64,000 nucleotides of DNA from Rickettsiella endosymbiont of Rhagonycha lignosa (lineage in GTDB: Bacteria; Pseudomonadota; Gammaproteobacteria; Diplorickettsiales; Diplorickettsiaceae). The DNA is taken from positions 920,001 to 984,000 of the forward strand of contig NZ_OZ035011.1 of the NCBI RefSeq assembly GCF_964031165.1, written 5' to 3'. The notes beneath the pieces were generated by a model. That model did not search any database and had not been told where the DNA came from. It worked only from the letters and a program-made list of their open reading frames with translations. The position numbers were made by a program, and so were the translations under genes. This document shows, piece after piece, positions 18,823 through 29,247 of the stretch. Positions within the stretch are counted from its first letter, which is position 1; each line of letters opens with the position of its first letter.

Positions 18823-19428
18823 TTAAGACCAACCTTGCTTTTGATTCTTAGCCGTTAATTTTTTACCCGCTAACTTTAAATAATAAGTCGCTTGCCAAAA
18901 CCACATCCACGTATATTGGATAAAACTTAATAAAGTGGTAACAAAGACCGCTTCTATAATACGTGGAATCAATTCGGCAGGGATATCAAAAAAAGCTAAT
19001 TTAATAATGAGTAAACTCACTAATACCAATTGAAAAAAAGTATTTAACTTACTAATCCAAACCGGTTTGTAATCTAAAGGGCCAACCCAATAACGATAAA
19101 GTAAAGCACCCCCCATAATCCAGATATCGCGACCTATCACCATAATGGTTAACCAACAGGGAATTTGTTGCAGATAAGCCAGTACAACAAAACTACCCAT
19201 GAGTAACAGTTTATCGGCCAAAGGATCCAATAAAGCACCCAACGGAGTCGTCCAATCAAAAAAACGCGCTAACAAACCGTCTAAGCCATCACTCAAACCC
19301 GCTATCACAAACAAATAAAAAGCTAGGGGATAGCACTTTGTCAATAAGGCCCATAAAATAGGGCCTATTAGGATAAAACGAATGCAGGTAATCAAATTAG
19401 GTAGATGACGTAGTTGTAATTGCATCAT
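18823..19428 (-). CDS. pgsA: CDP-alcohol phosphatidyltransferase (PgsA-like)
   Basis: An inner-membrane enzyme that transfers a phosphatidyl group from CDP-diacylglycerol to an alcohol, most likely glycerol-3-phosphate. The family motif DG-x2-AR-x8-G-x3-D-x3-D is intact in the run starting DGLLAR and ending at DPLAD, near residues 49-71. Five or six hydrophobic helices are visible. The length of 201 residues suits PgsA, but a related cardiolipin-synthase-type member cannot be excluded. It lies upstream of hda on the same strand. Confidence 0.82.
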   Translation of the reverse strand: MMQLQLRHLPNLITCIRFILIGPILWALLTKCYPLAFYLFVIAGLSDGLDGLLARFFDWTTPLGALLDPLADKLLLMGSFVVLAYLQQIPCWLTIMVIGRDIWIMGGALLYRYWVGPLDYKPVWISKLNTFFQLVLVSLLIIKLAFFDIPAELIPRIIEAVFVTTLLSFIQYTWMWFWQATYYLKLAGKKLTAKNQKQGWS

Positions 19429-19463
19429 TTTTTTGGCTTAATCAAACTAATCATAGGTGATCC

Positions 19464-20812
<1,349 letters not shown>

Positions 20813-20840
20813 TTAAAAACTATTAAAAAACGATTTTATT

Positions 20841-21122
20841 TTAAGCGTGTTCAGCTGATTCGGTTAATGCAGGGACCACATTCACATAACATCTGAGTTT
20901 AGCTCCTTTACGAGCAAACTTAACCACGCCCTGCACTAAAGCATATAAGGTGTGGTCCTTGCCAATACCGACATTATTACCTGGATGATAATGTGTACCG
21001 CGTTGACGGATAATAATATTGCCTGCTTTAACCGCTTCACCACCGAAGTGTTTTACACCTAAACGTTTTGAGTGTGAATCGCGACCATTGCGGGTACTAC
21101 CACCCGCTTTCTTGTGTGCCAT
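20841..21122 (-). CDS. rpmA: Ribosomal protein L27
   Basis: L27 reaches the peptidyl transferase centre. The start [16 protein letters not shown] and the block [14 protein letters not shown] are diagnostic. It has 93 residues, including a short acidic tail. It follows rplU by 12 bases. Confidence 0.97.
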   Translation of the reverse strand: MAHKKAGGSTRNGRDSHSKRLGVKHFGGEAVKAGNIIIRQRGTHYHPGNNVGIGKDHTLYALVQGVVKFARKGAKLRCYVNVVPALTESAEHA

Positions 21123-21134
21123 GGTGAAATACCC

Positions 21135-21440
21135 CTATAAAATCTCGGTAATTTGAACCGCTGTATAATGCTGCCGATGACCCATCTGTTTTCTATGATG
21201 TTTACGACGTCGAAACTTAATAATGGTAATTTTATCACCACGACCGTGCTCTACTACACGCGCTTTAACTTTTGAATCCGTTAAAAGAGGTGCTCCCACT
21301 TTAATATCGGTTTCGCTAGCCAACAGTAATACTGGAAATTCAACAATAGAGTTAACCTCTGCCGTTAGCTTTTCTAGCTTAATCACTTCGTCTTTAGCGA
21401 CTTTATATTGTTTTCCACCAGTGGAAATAACTGCGTACAT
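21135..21440 (-). CDS. rplU: Ribosomal protein L21
   Basis: L21 of the large subunit. It begins [14 protein letters not shown] and contains [25 protein letters not shown] sequence near its end, as expected. The start at 21440 is chosen because the four residues added by an upstream TTG would consume the GGAG Shine-Dalgarno. Length is 101 residues. Confidence 0.96.
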   Translation of the reverse strand: MYAVISTGGKQYKVAKDEVIKLEKLTAEVNSIVEFPVLLLASETDIKVGAPLLTDSKVKARVVEHGRGDKITIIKFRRRKHHRKQMGHRQHYTAVQITEIL

Positions 21441-21497
21441 TATACTCTCCAATGAAACTTACCTGTAGGATCTAGTTACAAAATTCTTTTATGATGC

Positions 21498-21573
21498 TGG
21501 CTCCCCGAACAGGACTCGAACCTGTGACCCAATGATTAACAGTCATTTGCTCTACCAGCTGAGCTATCGGGGA
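21498..21573 (-). tRNA. tRNA-Asn (GTT)
   Basis: A 76-base cloverleaf. The acceptor stem is TCCCCGA / TCGGGGA, the D-arm AGCTCAGCTGGTAGAGC, the anticodon loop CTGTTAA gives anticodon GTT, and the T-arm contains GGTTCGAGTCC. CCA is encoded at the 3' end. It is separate from rplU and mepB. Confidence 0.97.
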
Positions 21574-21670
21574 ATTAAGCCGTTAAGGCCGCTTATAGTA
21601 ATAGCAGAGGTAGCACGGGTCAAGAGCTGAAATAAATTTATTTATGCCATTTTAGCATTTTAGTTACACT

Positions 21671-22183
21671 TTATTTTTGTTGATATAACCTGTGCGCCCG
21701 CACCCGATCGATTGGTTTATTGTGCAGTATCTCTAAAAAATAGCCTAGCTGCCAACATTGCGTATTGTGTGCTTGTCGGCTAGAGGTCTGATCCCACGGG
21801 GGATACACCCGCAACGCGCGTTTGCCTCCTTGACCGGCTATGGAAAGAATACCTTGCTGAACTAACACTGGTTTTGGCATAACAAATTGACCAAAAAACT
21901 CACCGCGACGTGTGCTAATAACTAAAATATCAAAAGGATCTAATGCATCATAGGGTTGAATAGGATGTTTCCCTACCCTTTTATATAGCGTAACAAATTG
22001 ACCTATTTTAGTCGGCGTGATTTTGGCAACGCGAAACTTTACCCGCCGCTCCTGCAAAGTAAACTGATAAGCGCCATATTCGGCATTAGCAACTTCCACC
22101 TTGGGTGTAGAACAGTAAAAATTAAGCGCTTTATAAATCAAATCTTTAGTGGTTAAAAGGTCAGGATGTAAAGTCTTCTTCAA
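21671..22183 (-). CDS. MepB family protein
   Basis: Resembles the MepB family (named from the Staphylococcus mepRAB locus; biochemical role unknown). Matching blocks are EYGAYQFTLQERRVKFRVAK, ITPTKIGQFVTLYKR, QPYDALDPFDILVI, GQFVMPKPVL and GGKRALRVYPPWD, ending in TQCWQLGYFLEI. Length is 170 residues. No mepA or mepR lies nearby, so it stands alone next to tRNA-Asn. Its cellular function cannot be stated. Confidence 0.82.
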   Translation of the reverse strand: MKKTLHPDLLTTKDLIYKALNFYCSTPKVEVANAEYGAYQFTLQERRVKFRVAKITPTKIGQFVTLYKRVGKHPIQPYDALDPFDILVISTRRGEFFGQFVMPKPVLVQQGILSIAGQGGKRALRVYPPWDQTSSRQAHNTQCWQLGYFLEILHNKPIDRVRAHRLYQQK

Positions 22184-22584
22184 GAAATCCTCTGTCTTTG
22201 CAGCTTGGGAGTTAGCATTTTGTTCAAATTTTATGGATGCATGCCACCTAGCATAGCAAACTTATATAATAACTACACAAATAATATATAAACCGAAAGA
22301 CCGCAAGTGGCTGACTGTTAATCAAGCACTCAGTGGTCTTTGCTAAGATTAAATCTCTATTAAAACAATAGCTTAGCGACTAAAAACACTGTTGGAAAAA
22401 ATCTTGACGCGAATTTTGCGCGTCAAGACTTTTTATAGTGTCATGACCGACCTATCTTCATTGCAAGCGCATAGCATACGGCAACCTAGGAAAGACACTA
22501 ATAACACTATAAAAACTAGAATCTTCTTTTGCGTTACATGTAACAATAATCTATACTATGACTCTATTCAAGCGAGGAATACTC
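22184..22584. other. Intergenic with strong hairpin; possible small RNA
   Basis: No gene is supported. A TATAAT lies at 22265-22270 without a good -35. An intrinsic terminator (CTTGACGCG-aattttg-CGCGTCAAG then TTTTT) lies at 22402-22433. Because the flanking genes diverge, this terminator has no protein gene to end, which leaves room for a short plus-strand RNA of about 160 bases. A REP-like half-site follows near 22460-22495. Confidence 0.35.
22398..22433 (+). terminator. Orphan intrinsic terminator
   Basis: A nine-base-pair GC-containing stem (CTTGACGCG / CGCGTCAAG) is followed by A-C-T5. It is preceded by an A-run, so it could also act on the minus strand. It lies between the divergent mepB-like and mazE-like genes. 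Confidence 0.7.
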
Positions 22585-22806
22585 ATGAGGGCCATAGCAA
22601 ATTTGCGTGTACAAAAGCATCGAGCCAACTTACGTAAAAAGGGTTTAAAGCCAATACAAATTTGGGTTCCAGATACGCATAGAAAAGGATTTGCGGCTGA
22701 ATGCAAAAGGCAATCTTTGCTAGTAAAGCAGTTTGAACAGGAACAAGAAACGACTGATTTTATCCTGCATACTGCTGACCTAAGGGGATGGGAATGGGAA
22801 GAATAA
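22585..22806 (+). CDS. MazE-type antitoxin (DUF3018 family)
   Basis: The sequence NLRVQKHRANLRKKGLKPIQ followed by IWVPDT is characteristic of the DUF3018 'antitoxin MazE family' proteins, which pair with MazF/PemK toxins. Length is 73 residues from the ATG at 22585. That ATG is preferred over an upstream one at 22558 because GAGGA lies seven bases before it. The N-terminus is the likely DNA-binding part and the acidic C-terminus the toxin-binding part. The stop overlaps the toxin start. Confidence 0.85.
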   Translation: MRAIANLRVQKHRANLRKKGLKPIQIWVPDTHRKGFAAECKRQSLLVKQFEQEQETTDFILHTADLRGWEWEE

Positions 22807-23129
22807 AAAGGGGTAATATAGTCAGCATTGCACTTGCTGGGGATTATGGAAAACCACGTCCCGGGTTAATCATCCAATCAGATTTTTTCCTAAGCACCCA
22901 TTCTGTCACTATTCTTCCCATGACCAGCCATTTACTCGATGCACCTCTTTTTAGAATTCTAGTAGAACCTACACGCAGTAATGGATTAAAGATAGCTTCA
23001 AATATTATGATAGATAAAGCTTACACCACACCTCGTGAAAAAATTGGAAAAATAATGGGTCATCTCGATGCACAGACTCTACTGACGGTGGAAAGAGCAT
23101 TAGCTGTATTCTTAGGTATTGCAAAATAA
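22788..23129 (+). CDS. MazF/PemK-type mRNA interferase toxin
   Basis: A PemK-like endoribonuclease fold. The motif GKPRPGLIIQSD carries the conserved Arg-Pro of the active site, ILPMTS carries the catalytic Thr/Ser, and GKIMGHLD lies near the end as in the family. Length is 113 residues, or 111 from the second ATG at 22794. It overlaps the antitoxin by 19 bases, the usual toxin-antitoxin arrangement. Confidence 0.88.
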   Translation: MGMGRIKRGNIVSIALAGDYGKPRPGLIIQSDFFLSTHSVTILPMTSHLLDAPLFRILVEPTRSNGLKIASNIMIDKAYTTPREKIGKIMGHLDAQTLLTVERALAVFLGIAK

Positions 23130-23267
23130 ATTGAAGCCTAATGCCTAATTACCAAAAGAATTCGCTAGAGTTTCTTATCTTATAGATGGAAAATTGGGCT
23201 GTCTAGTTAGATGTTGCCTATTCGTATTATATAAATCAATGGTAGCCTCCTCCGAAGCTATTAAATA

Positions 23268-23412
23268 GTCCTATTTATTTCTAAATTGAGATCAATAGAA
23301 TTATCGCCACCAGGCAAGGTGTATTCAAGGTTACGATTTTTATAGAAGTATACTTTCCCTGAATTCACTTTTATGCGTAATTTAGCAAATTGACTGTTTG
23401 TACCCTGCCTGC
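23268..23412 (-). pseudogene. Fragment of the modular beta-repeat family
   Basis: Read on the minus strand this encodes QFAKLRIKVNSGKVYFYKNR, then NLEYTLPGGDNSIDLNLEIN. It aligns with the C-terminal module of the 957-residue protein at 35306 (QLARLYIKVNQGEVSVYKNR, then KFEYDLRKDD). No start codon or rest of the gene remains. The promoter-like block of the family survives upstream at 23461-23498. Confidence 0.7.
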
Positions 23413-23460
23413 TTCACACAAATATATTTTTTTGTGTCTGGATTTTTTTATACAAAAATT

Positions 23461-23498
23461 ATTATAAAGCCTTTTAATCAATTCAGAAATTACATAAT
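23461..23498 (-). promoter_or_regulatory. Family promoter-like block, copy at remnant
   Basis: On the minus strand it reads ATTATGTAATTT, then AAAAGGCTTTATAAT. The same block occurs before the genes at 30682, 40483 (minus), 41448, 44450 (minus) and 45185. Here it faces only a gene fragment. Confidence 0.6.
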
Positions 23499-23509
23499 AA
23501 GTTCTTTAC

Positions 23510-23749
23510 TGAGACGAGTGAATCTCACGAAAAATTTCGGCCATCGTGTCCCCGAAATTGGTTAGCATCACGCGACTATCGTTGGGCCCCGCGACCGTCC
23601 TGCGTCCGACACGCACTCATCCCTAACGGGATTAATGCCCGCGTCTCCCACAATGACTTTAGCACGATGCGTTTCCTGCTTCGCCCGTCAACGCGCACTT
23701 ATCGCAGGCTCCTCGCTCCGACTTCGTTCTCTCCCTGTCTCGTCGCTAG
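23510..23749 (-). repeat. GC-rich 240-bp repeat B, diverged copy
   Basis: Matches the two identical copies at 38263-38502 and 41024-41263, with many substitutions. Shared words are TGCGCGTTGACGGGCGAAGC and AGGAAACGCATC, and the end GACACGATGGCC-AAATTTTTCGTGAG. It is clearly richer in G and C than its surroundings. An open frame across it is not considered a gene. Confidence 0.75.
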
Positions 23750-23916
23750 AAACAAAAAAATTCTAAACCTGTCCGTTTCGTTAGGTAAATTGAAAATTTT
23801 TACTTCTAGTGAAGAGAAGAACTGTAAAAAGAAATTTGAAAAATTTTATTATTCACAATAAATAGTGGCCTCTTTTGGAGAGCCGATATTATTCTATTTC
23901 ATCCAGTCTTGGTTTA

Positions 23917-26900
23917 TTAACAAGCAACTGGGCTACCATTTAACATGCAGACATTAGTACCAGTCAGTGTTATAGGCCCACCTACTGCAGAGCTTATCAA
24001 GGAAGAAGGACTACCGGAAACATCTATATCTACTCCATTTAAAGTAATTGTGGCAGTGCCGCTAGTAGCTAATCCGATAGCTTGGTCTGCATTATCAGTA
24101 GCTACAATCAGGTTTACATCGCTACCGGTAACCAGAGCATTAGATGCATTTATTCCAATGAGCGATCCAGTGCCATTTATATTAACTAAACTTGTGTTAA
24201 TTAAAACGTTACCTCCTCCAGAAGCGTTAATCCCATTAGAATTGCCTCCAGCGGTAACGTTAATTTGCGTTCCATCCACGGTGACATTGCTGGTACTGCC
24301 TGTAGCTGTCAAAAGCCCATAGACTACAGTTTGACCTGCTGCATTAACCGTAATTGTACTACCTATTAAGCCAATGGTTCCGCTTCCTGAGACGTTAAAT
24401 CCTTGAGCATTGCCACCACCATTTACCATAATTTGAGTTCCGTTGATAGTCATATTACCTGTACTATTCGTAGTAGCTAAAAGCCCTTGAGCTCCAGTTT
24501 GGCCAGCTGCATTCAGTGTAATTGAATCGCCAATTAAATTAATGAGTCCACTTCCTGCAAAGCTAGCTCCCCGAGAATTATCACCGCCAAAAACAGTGAT
24601 GTTAGTTCCATCAAGAGTGATATTACTACCACTCCCTACGGTGCTTGCAAATCCTATCGCCAAGTTTTGTCCGGTTGCATTCACAGTAATTGAATTAGCG
24701 CCGTTAAAGTCTACAAAACCGCTACCTGCAGCATCCAAATAACCAATTGAAGTGTCTCCACCAGTCACATTAATTGCACTTCCACCGCTGACTGTGACAT
24801 CCCCAGTTCCCTGGCCGAATACCCCTCTAGGGTTGGCTCCACCTGTTACATTAATTTGACTTCCATCGAATATTAAGGGACTAGAACTGGCTGAAAGCGT
24901 ATGAATTCCTCCGACAGAAGCCTGACCCGCTGCATTCATCGTCAATACATTACCACTTATAAAGTTAACGGGACCACTACCTGCGATTTGGCAAACAAAT
25001 GAATTACTTCCACCGGTCACATTAAATGTACTTCCATTGACCATGAAAGTGCCATTTCCTGAGGTATCACAGCCAAGGAAATCAGTGCCTCCAGTTAAGT
25101 TAAACGTACTGGTATCTATTGTAATGTTTCCATTCCCTTGGGATGAAAATCCAAAAGAATTATTTCCTCCGGTAAAGGTAAGCCTGCTACCAAGGAAATT
25201 GACATTCCGATTGCCTATAATTTCTAATCCAAAAGAATCATCATCACCTGTCACGTTAAAAACACTACCATTAATAATATTTAGATTGCCGGTTCCTTCA
25301 CTCGTGAGTCCTATTACATCATTTGCACCTGTTACATTAACAAAACTACCATCGAAGGTAATATCGCCACTTGCACCCGCTGCATCCCCAAATCCTGCAG
25401 CCATATCTTGACCGGTTGCATCCACATTAATTGAACTGCCTCCACTGAAGTTAACAGGTGCAGTACCTTGATGAATATAACCCGCTGATCCAGGAGCACT
25501 TGTATTAATATTAATTGAACTACCTCCATTAAAATTGACAGCACCACTACCTTGATCAAAATAACCCACCGAGTTGCTACCACTCGTATTCAGATTAATT
25601 GAGCTTGCTCCACTGAAAGTAACCGTGCCTGCTCCTCCGGTTAGTAAGCCAAATGAGTTATTGTCTCCAGTCACATTTATCGAGCTTGCATCACTGAGTA
25701 CGAAATCTCCTCCTCCATTAGAATTCACCCCAAATGTACTATCTCCTCCCGTTACGTTAACTGAGCTTCCATTCGTTAGATTGAGAGAGCCACTACTCGT
25801 TGAATTAATACCTATTGAGTTAGCCCCGCCATTAACATTGATCATGCTTGCATTCGTAGTCAAGCTAGCAGAATTTGAGGCATCCACCCCATGAGAAGAA
25901 GCGAAAACCATACTATTGTTTAAATTAGCTTGTGTATTACCTGATAAATCTAAGCCGACAGCGAAAGGAGTCGCTATACTTCCAATCTGGCTGCCATTAA
26001 TCAAAACATTACTTCCTGAAGCAGTGACGCCTGCTCCGGTTGCCGTACTTGTCGTCGGTGCAAGAATAATATTATTTAAGCTATTGTTACCTTCCAGAAT
26101 AAATCCCCCTGCAAAGGTAGAAGGCGGGGTTGCCGGATAAGAGTTAATGCTTTGTCCTGTTCTGATCGTGACCGGGCTGGTTCCTCCAACCACATCTAAA
26201 GCCGAATAAGTCCCTCCCTCAAAGAAGATCATCGTGTTTGGAAGTAAGGTTTCTAAGCTGGCTGTACCTTGATTGGTGAGATCCGTTGGACCACAAGGAT
26301 TAGCAAAAGTACAATTAGCCATTGTCAACCCCATCCCACCATTATTAGGTGTTCCTGTTTGACTAAAAAAAGCAATATCACTCAAACTAACAGGAACTAT
26401 CTGGCCGATTAATTGTGTCTTATTTTGACTAGGTATTGCCGAACCACGTCCTAGTTCAGCTAAATAGCGTTCGACTGGATCAGTGATTCGTTCTTCGACA
26501 TTGGGATCACTACGATGTACATGCATACCACCGAACTCGACGCCTAAGCCTAAAGCACCCACACTGCGCCGTAAGTTATCGTACGTATAACTAGCAAAAA
26601 CTTTGATGTTTTGATCCATCCAATATTCTAAACCAACAGCACCGCCTAAAACATTATTTGTTGTTGATGGACTAAAGAAATAGCTGCCTACATAAGCTTT
26701 CAAAGGAGTTCTAGGAAAAAGTTGATAGCCCAATTTCACATCGACACCATCACCTGCGTGTTGGGTTACATCAAATAGGTTAAAAAATTCAGAATGCCCA
26801 CTAAACTCATCAAATGTTAGAAAATTTGAAACATTTTTATTGCGATCACCCATCACGAAATACCCATTAAGATGCGCATCCCAACGAGAGCCTAAGGCTT

Positions 26901-27255
26901 CTATCCCAGGATTAACAACCCAGATACGTGCATTATTAGCAATTCGACTGTAACCCCCAAAAAGATAGCCCCCTAATATTGCCGAACTATTTCTAAGCCA
27001 TCGATACCCTAGGCCCAAATCTGCATATCCTTGTGAATCACTTCCATAAGCTAATGCTGGATCAATATAAAAGTTATGCCAAGCGTCTCCTTTTAACGGT
27101 AACATTAAATCCGCCTGACCCACGAGATAGTCAGTACTAGCATAACCCTCTGCCGAAAAACGCGCAGGTAACGAAGGAGATGCTTTTGCTGTTGTGCTTA
27201 TAAAACAGAAGCTAGTAGTAAGAATAACTAATAAAGAGTTGACTATCCCTTTCAT
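23917..27255 (-). CDS. Inverse-autotransporter-like adhesin with beta-helix passenger
   Basis: Residues 1-26 form a signal peptide (MKGIVNSLLVILTTS to TTAKASP). Residues 30-245 are rich in alternating amphipathic strands (FSAEGYASTDYLVGQADLML; LGGAVGLEYWMDQNIKVFAS) and resemble an intimin/invasin-type N-terminal barrel. After a linker, residues 380-1100 consist of about twenty or more imperfect Gly/Asn/Thr/Ser-rich repeats (INVTGGDNSxGxxxxGxGxV), as in a right-handed beta-helix. The barrel-first order suggests an inverse autotransporter (type Ve), with the passenger displayed outside the cell. The C-terminus ends with a small Cys-x11-Cys element (VCMLNGSPVAC). No LysM domain is seen. Function is probably adhesion or surface patterning, by analogy only. 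Confidence 0.75.
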   Translation of the reverse strand: MKGIVNSLLVILTTSFCFISTTAKASPSLPARFSAEGYASTDYLVGQADLMLPLKGDAWHNFYIDPALAYGSDSQGYADLGLGYRWLRNSSAILGGYLFGGYSRIANNARIWVVNPGIEALGSRWDAHLNGYFVMGDRNKNVSNFLTFDEFSGHSEFFNLFDVTQHAGDGVDVKLGYQLFPRTPLKAYVGSYFFSPSTTNNVLGGAVGLEYWMDQNIKVFASYTYDNLRRSVGALGLGVEFGGMHVHRSDPNVEERITDPVERYLAELGRGSAIPSQNKTQLIGQIVPVSLSDIAFFSQTGTPNNGGMGLTMANCTFANPCGPTDLTNQGTASLETLLPNTMIFFEGGTYSALDVVGGTSPVTIRTGQSINSYPATPPSTFAGGFILEGNNSLNNIILAPTTSTATGAGVTASGSNVLINGSQIGSIATPFAVGLDLSGNTQANLNNSMVFASSHGVDASNSASLTTNASMINVNGGANSIGINSTSSGSLNLTNGSSVNVTGGDSTFGVNSNGGGDFVLSDASSINVTGDNNSFGLLTGGAGTVTFSGASSINLNTSGSNSVGYFDQGSGAVNFNGGSSININTSAPGSAGYIHQGTAPVNFSGGSSINVDATGQDMAAGFGDAAGASGDITFDGSFVNVTGANDVIGLTSEGTGNLNIINGSVFNVTGDDDSFGLEIIGNRNVNFLGSRLTFTGGNNSFGFSSQGNGNITIDTSTFNLTGGTDFLGCDTSGNGTFMVNGSTFNVTGGSNSFVCQIAGSGPVNFISGNVLTMNAAGQASVGGIHTLSASSSPLIFDGSQINVTGGANPRGVFGQGTGDVTVSGGSAINVTGGDTSIGYLDAAGSGFVDFNGANSITVNATGQNLAIGFASTVGSGSNITLDGTNITVFGGDNSRGASFAGSGLINLIGDSITLNAAGQTGAQGLLATTNSTGNMTINGTQIMVNGGGNAQGFNVSGSGTIGLIGSTITVNAAGQTVVYGLLTATGSTSNVTVDGTQINVTAGGNSNGINASGGGNVLINTSLVNINGTGSLIGINASNALVTGSDVNLIVATDNADQAIGLATSGTATITLNGVDIDVSGSPSSLISSAVGGPITLTGTNVCMLNGSPVAC

Positions 27256-27687
27256 CTATTTTCCTTCGTTGTATAAAGATACAAATAGTTGCTATAGAAT
27301 TAAGCAATCTTCCTGCGTCTATTATTTAAAGATTTAATACTAATAAGAATAAAAAACTTTTAAAGATAATAGTATCTAAATAAGTGTTGTCAAATTAATC
27401 TCTCATGTTACGCAGAGGCCAGAACAAACTGTAATTCCTTGAATATAATTTGATAGCTTTTAAAAGTAATTTGTGCTTGGGGAAAGTAATTTATACAAGT
27501 TTTAACTTTTACAGTTAGAAAATTAAGTTATGGAGTTATTGCAAGCAAGAAGATAGGAAAACTAGAATGTGCTATATATTCAAATGTTATTTTACTGGAG
27601 AGTTGTATAACATTAGATAGTAATATGAGACAGATTATTAATTTCTATCTCGGATTACCCGCTTTTAATTAATAGGAAATTTATCTA
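27256..27687. other. Divergent intergenic region
   Basis: 432 AT-rich bases between the adhesin (minus) and the PEDWELH-domain gene (plus). They must hold both promoters, but I see no clean -35/-10 pair. The downstream gene has an AGGA motif about 11 bases before its ATG. The family promoter-like block is not present here. Confidence 0.4.
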
Positions 27688-28863
27688 ATGAGCAACGGTT
27701 CCATACTCTCTCTAAATATAGCTGATCTGATTAAAAAAGCGAAGCAGGAAGCAAAAAATACCACCGCTGAATCAGAAGGAAAAGAGGAAACCGATAAAAC
27801 TGATTCCGTTAGTATCTATCCCGATTTAGAAGGATATATAAAAGATCAGGCCGATAATCTTTACGAAAAATGGCCGAAAGAAGTCGAAAAATTAGAAAAG
27901 GACTCCGAATCACTATCTAAAAAAATTGAAACGTTGGTTAATAAGGATGATAAAAATAATCCAAACCGTAAAGGAGATCAGCACTCCGTCCAAGTCTATT
28001 TAGAAGATTTCCTTCGACTATGTGCTAAGAGCACGTTATCCATAATGGCAGAGGAAACGAAAGTAAAGGTGAAAGAAGCAGAAGAAGAAAAATTGGAAAA
28101 AAAACCGAAAGTAGCTTATTCATTTGCGCAAGGCGAAACATGGCAAGCACCAGAAGATTGGGAACTGCATCATCAATACATTCTAGAAATCTTCAATCCG
28201 GAAATTACAGTGTATGGGCCTGAAAAGCCAGAAAAAGATCTAAAGCCCGGAGAAAAAATAGTGGCTGATCCAGAAGAACTTGGGCCGAAGCCAGATAGTG
28301 TGATTGGTTTTCTGGGTCAGGTTGGCTTCCAACTAAAAAGAGCAGGACACTGGCTTCTTTATCAACAATGGCCAGATACACCCAAGAAAACTGTCCGTCT
28401 GTCAGAACAAGCACCTAAATTAAATGGGATAGACGTTGAAGATGCACCCACAAAAAATATTCCTGACGAAGCAGCCACTAAATCGTTAAACCTAGAAAGC
28501 AAGAAAGTAATCAAGTTAATGGCCGATGACGTATATGGCGGAGCGCGTGGAGCGCTACAATCCGATCAAATAATCGAACTATATGATCGGGCCCATAAAG
28601 CGAAGCATCGAGATTCCAATACCATGAATTTTTTATACCCTTATACCGATTATGAACGCAAGTCCCCACTGCTGCATAAAGTGGTGCCGAGTAATGCGCC
28701 CGAACCCAGAGTAGTGCCGGCGTTAATTGGCGGAGCAATAGGAACCTTCGCAGGACAGGTCGTTAGCGGCGCATTACAAGCGTCAGTTCGTTTTGGATTA
28801 GAACTTTACCCAGCAGTCGTTTTCTTAGTTCCTCAAAAGTGTCAGACCTCCCCCAGCTCTTGA
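27688..28863 (+). CDS. PEDWELH-domain protein (modular family member)
   Basis: Not a recognised family. Residues 1-145 are charged and helical. They contain DQADNLYEKWPKEVEKLEKD and YLEDFLRLC, which recur in the 57-residue ORF at 30215. Residues 150-390 form a domain shared with the C-terminal half of the protein at 45185: PEDWELHHQYILEIFNP, KDLKPGEK, SEQAPKLNGI, LQSDQIIELYDRA, FLYPYTDYERKSP and EPRVV, ending near QKCQ. The last 50 residues contain a weakly hydrophobic Gly/Ala stretch. No signal peptide is seen. It ends just before an IS3-family insertion, but comparison with the paralogue suggests the C-terminus is intact. Confidence 0.8.
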   Translation: MSNGSILSLNIADLIKKAKQEAKNTTAESEGKEETDKTDSVSIYPDLEGYIKDQADNLYEKWPKEVEKLEKDSESLSKKIETLVNKDDKNNPNRKGDQHSVQVYLEDFLRLCAKSTLSIMAEETKVKVKEAEEEKLEKKPKVAYSFAQGETWQAPEDWELHHQYILEIFNPEITVYGPEKPEKDLKPGEKIVADPEELGPKPDSVIGFLGQVGFQLKRAGHWLLYQQWPDTPKKTVRLSEQAPKLNGIDVEDAPTKNIPDEAATKSLNLESKKVIKLMADDVYGGARGALQSDQIIELYDRAHKAKHRDSNTMNFLYPYTDYERKSPLLHKVVPSNAPEPRVVPALIGGAIGTFAGQVVSGALQASVRFGLELYPAVVFLVPQKCQTSPSS

Positions 28864-28956
28864 CGGTCTGGAGTATCACTAACGAGCAAGTATAGTGGAC
28901 CCCAAAAACTGGACCACTAAAAGAGAGGTATAATTTCCTTCACATTAGGGGGAAAA

Positions 28957-29247
28957 ATGAGTGGTATCCAAAAGCGTTATAGCGCACAAGAAAAAACTAA
29001 AATAGTATTGGAAATATTGAAGGGTGAACTTACGCAAAGCCAAATTACGGCTAAGTACGGAGTGCATAGTACGCAACTGTACAACTGGAAAAAACAAGCG
29101 TTGGAAGGCATCATTTGCAGTTTTTCCGATCAATCTAAGAAACAGTCTCAGGACCAAAACCAATTAGTAGAAGAGCTGTATAAACAGATAGGCCAGTTAA
29201 AAGTAGAACTTGACTGGTTGAAAAAAAAATCAGAATTATTCCGGTGA
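28957..29247 (+). CDS. IS3-family transposase OrfA
   Basis: A 96-residue helix-turn-helix protein (QKRYSAQEKTKIVLEILKGE; ITAKYGVHSTQLYNWKKQAL) followed by a leucine-zipper-like coiled coil (LVEELYKQIGQLKVELDWLKKK). It binds the IS ends. GGGGGA precedes the ATG. It ends next to an A9 run, where frameshifting into OrfB would be expected. Confidence 0.9.
   Translation: MSGIQKRYSAQEKTKIVLEILKGELTQSQITAKYGVHSTQLYNWKKQALEGIICSFSDQSKKQSQDQNQLVEELYKQIGQLKVELDWLKKKSELFR

Larger units (their letters stand above)
23130..23916. other. Gene-poor boundary of the accessory region
   Basis: About 790 bases without an intact gene. It contains a fragment of the modular beta-repeat family, that family's promoter-like block and a copy of the 240-bp GC-rich repeat B, each listed separately. 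The remaining sequence near 23750-23916 is AT-rich with nothing recognisable. Confidence 0.6.

Noticed and set aside
22392-22637. 81-codon plus-strand frame before the MazE-type gene
   Set aside because: It begins inside the orphan terminator and overlaps the well-supported antitoxin in another frame.
23945-26140. Several plus-strand frames of 60-125 codons across the adhesin gene
   Set aside because: They are antisense shadows created by the repetitive, stop-poor codon use of the passenger. None has a ribosome binding site.
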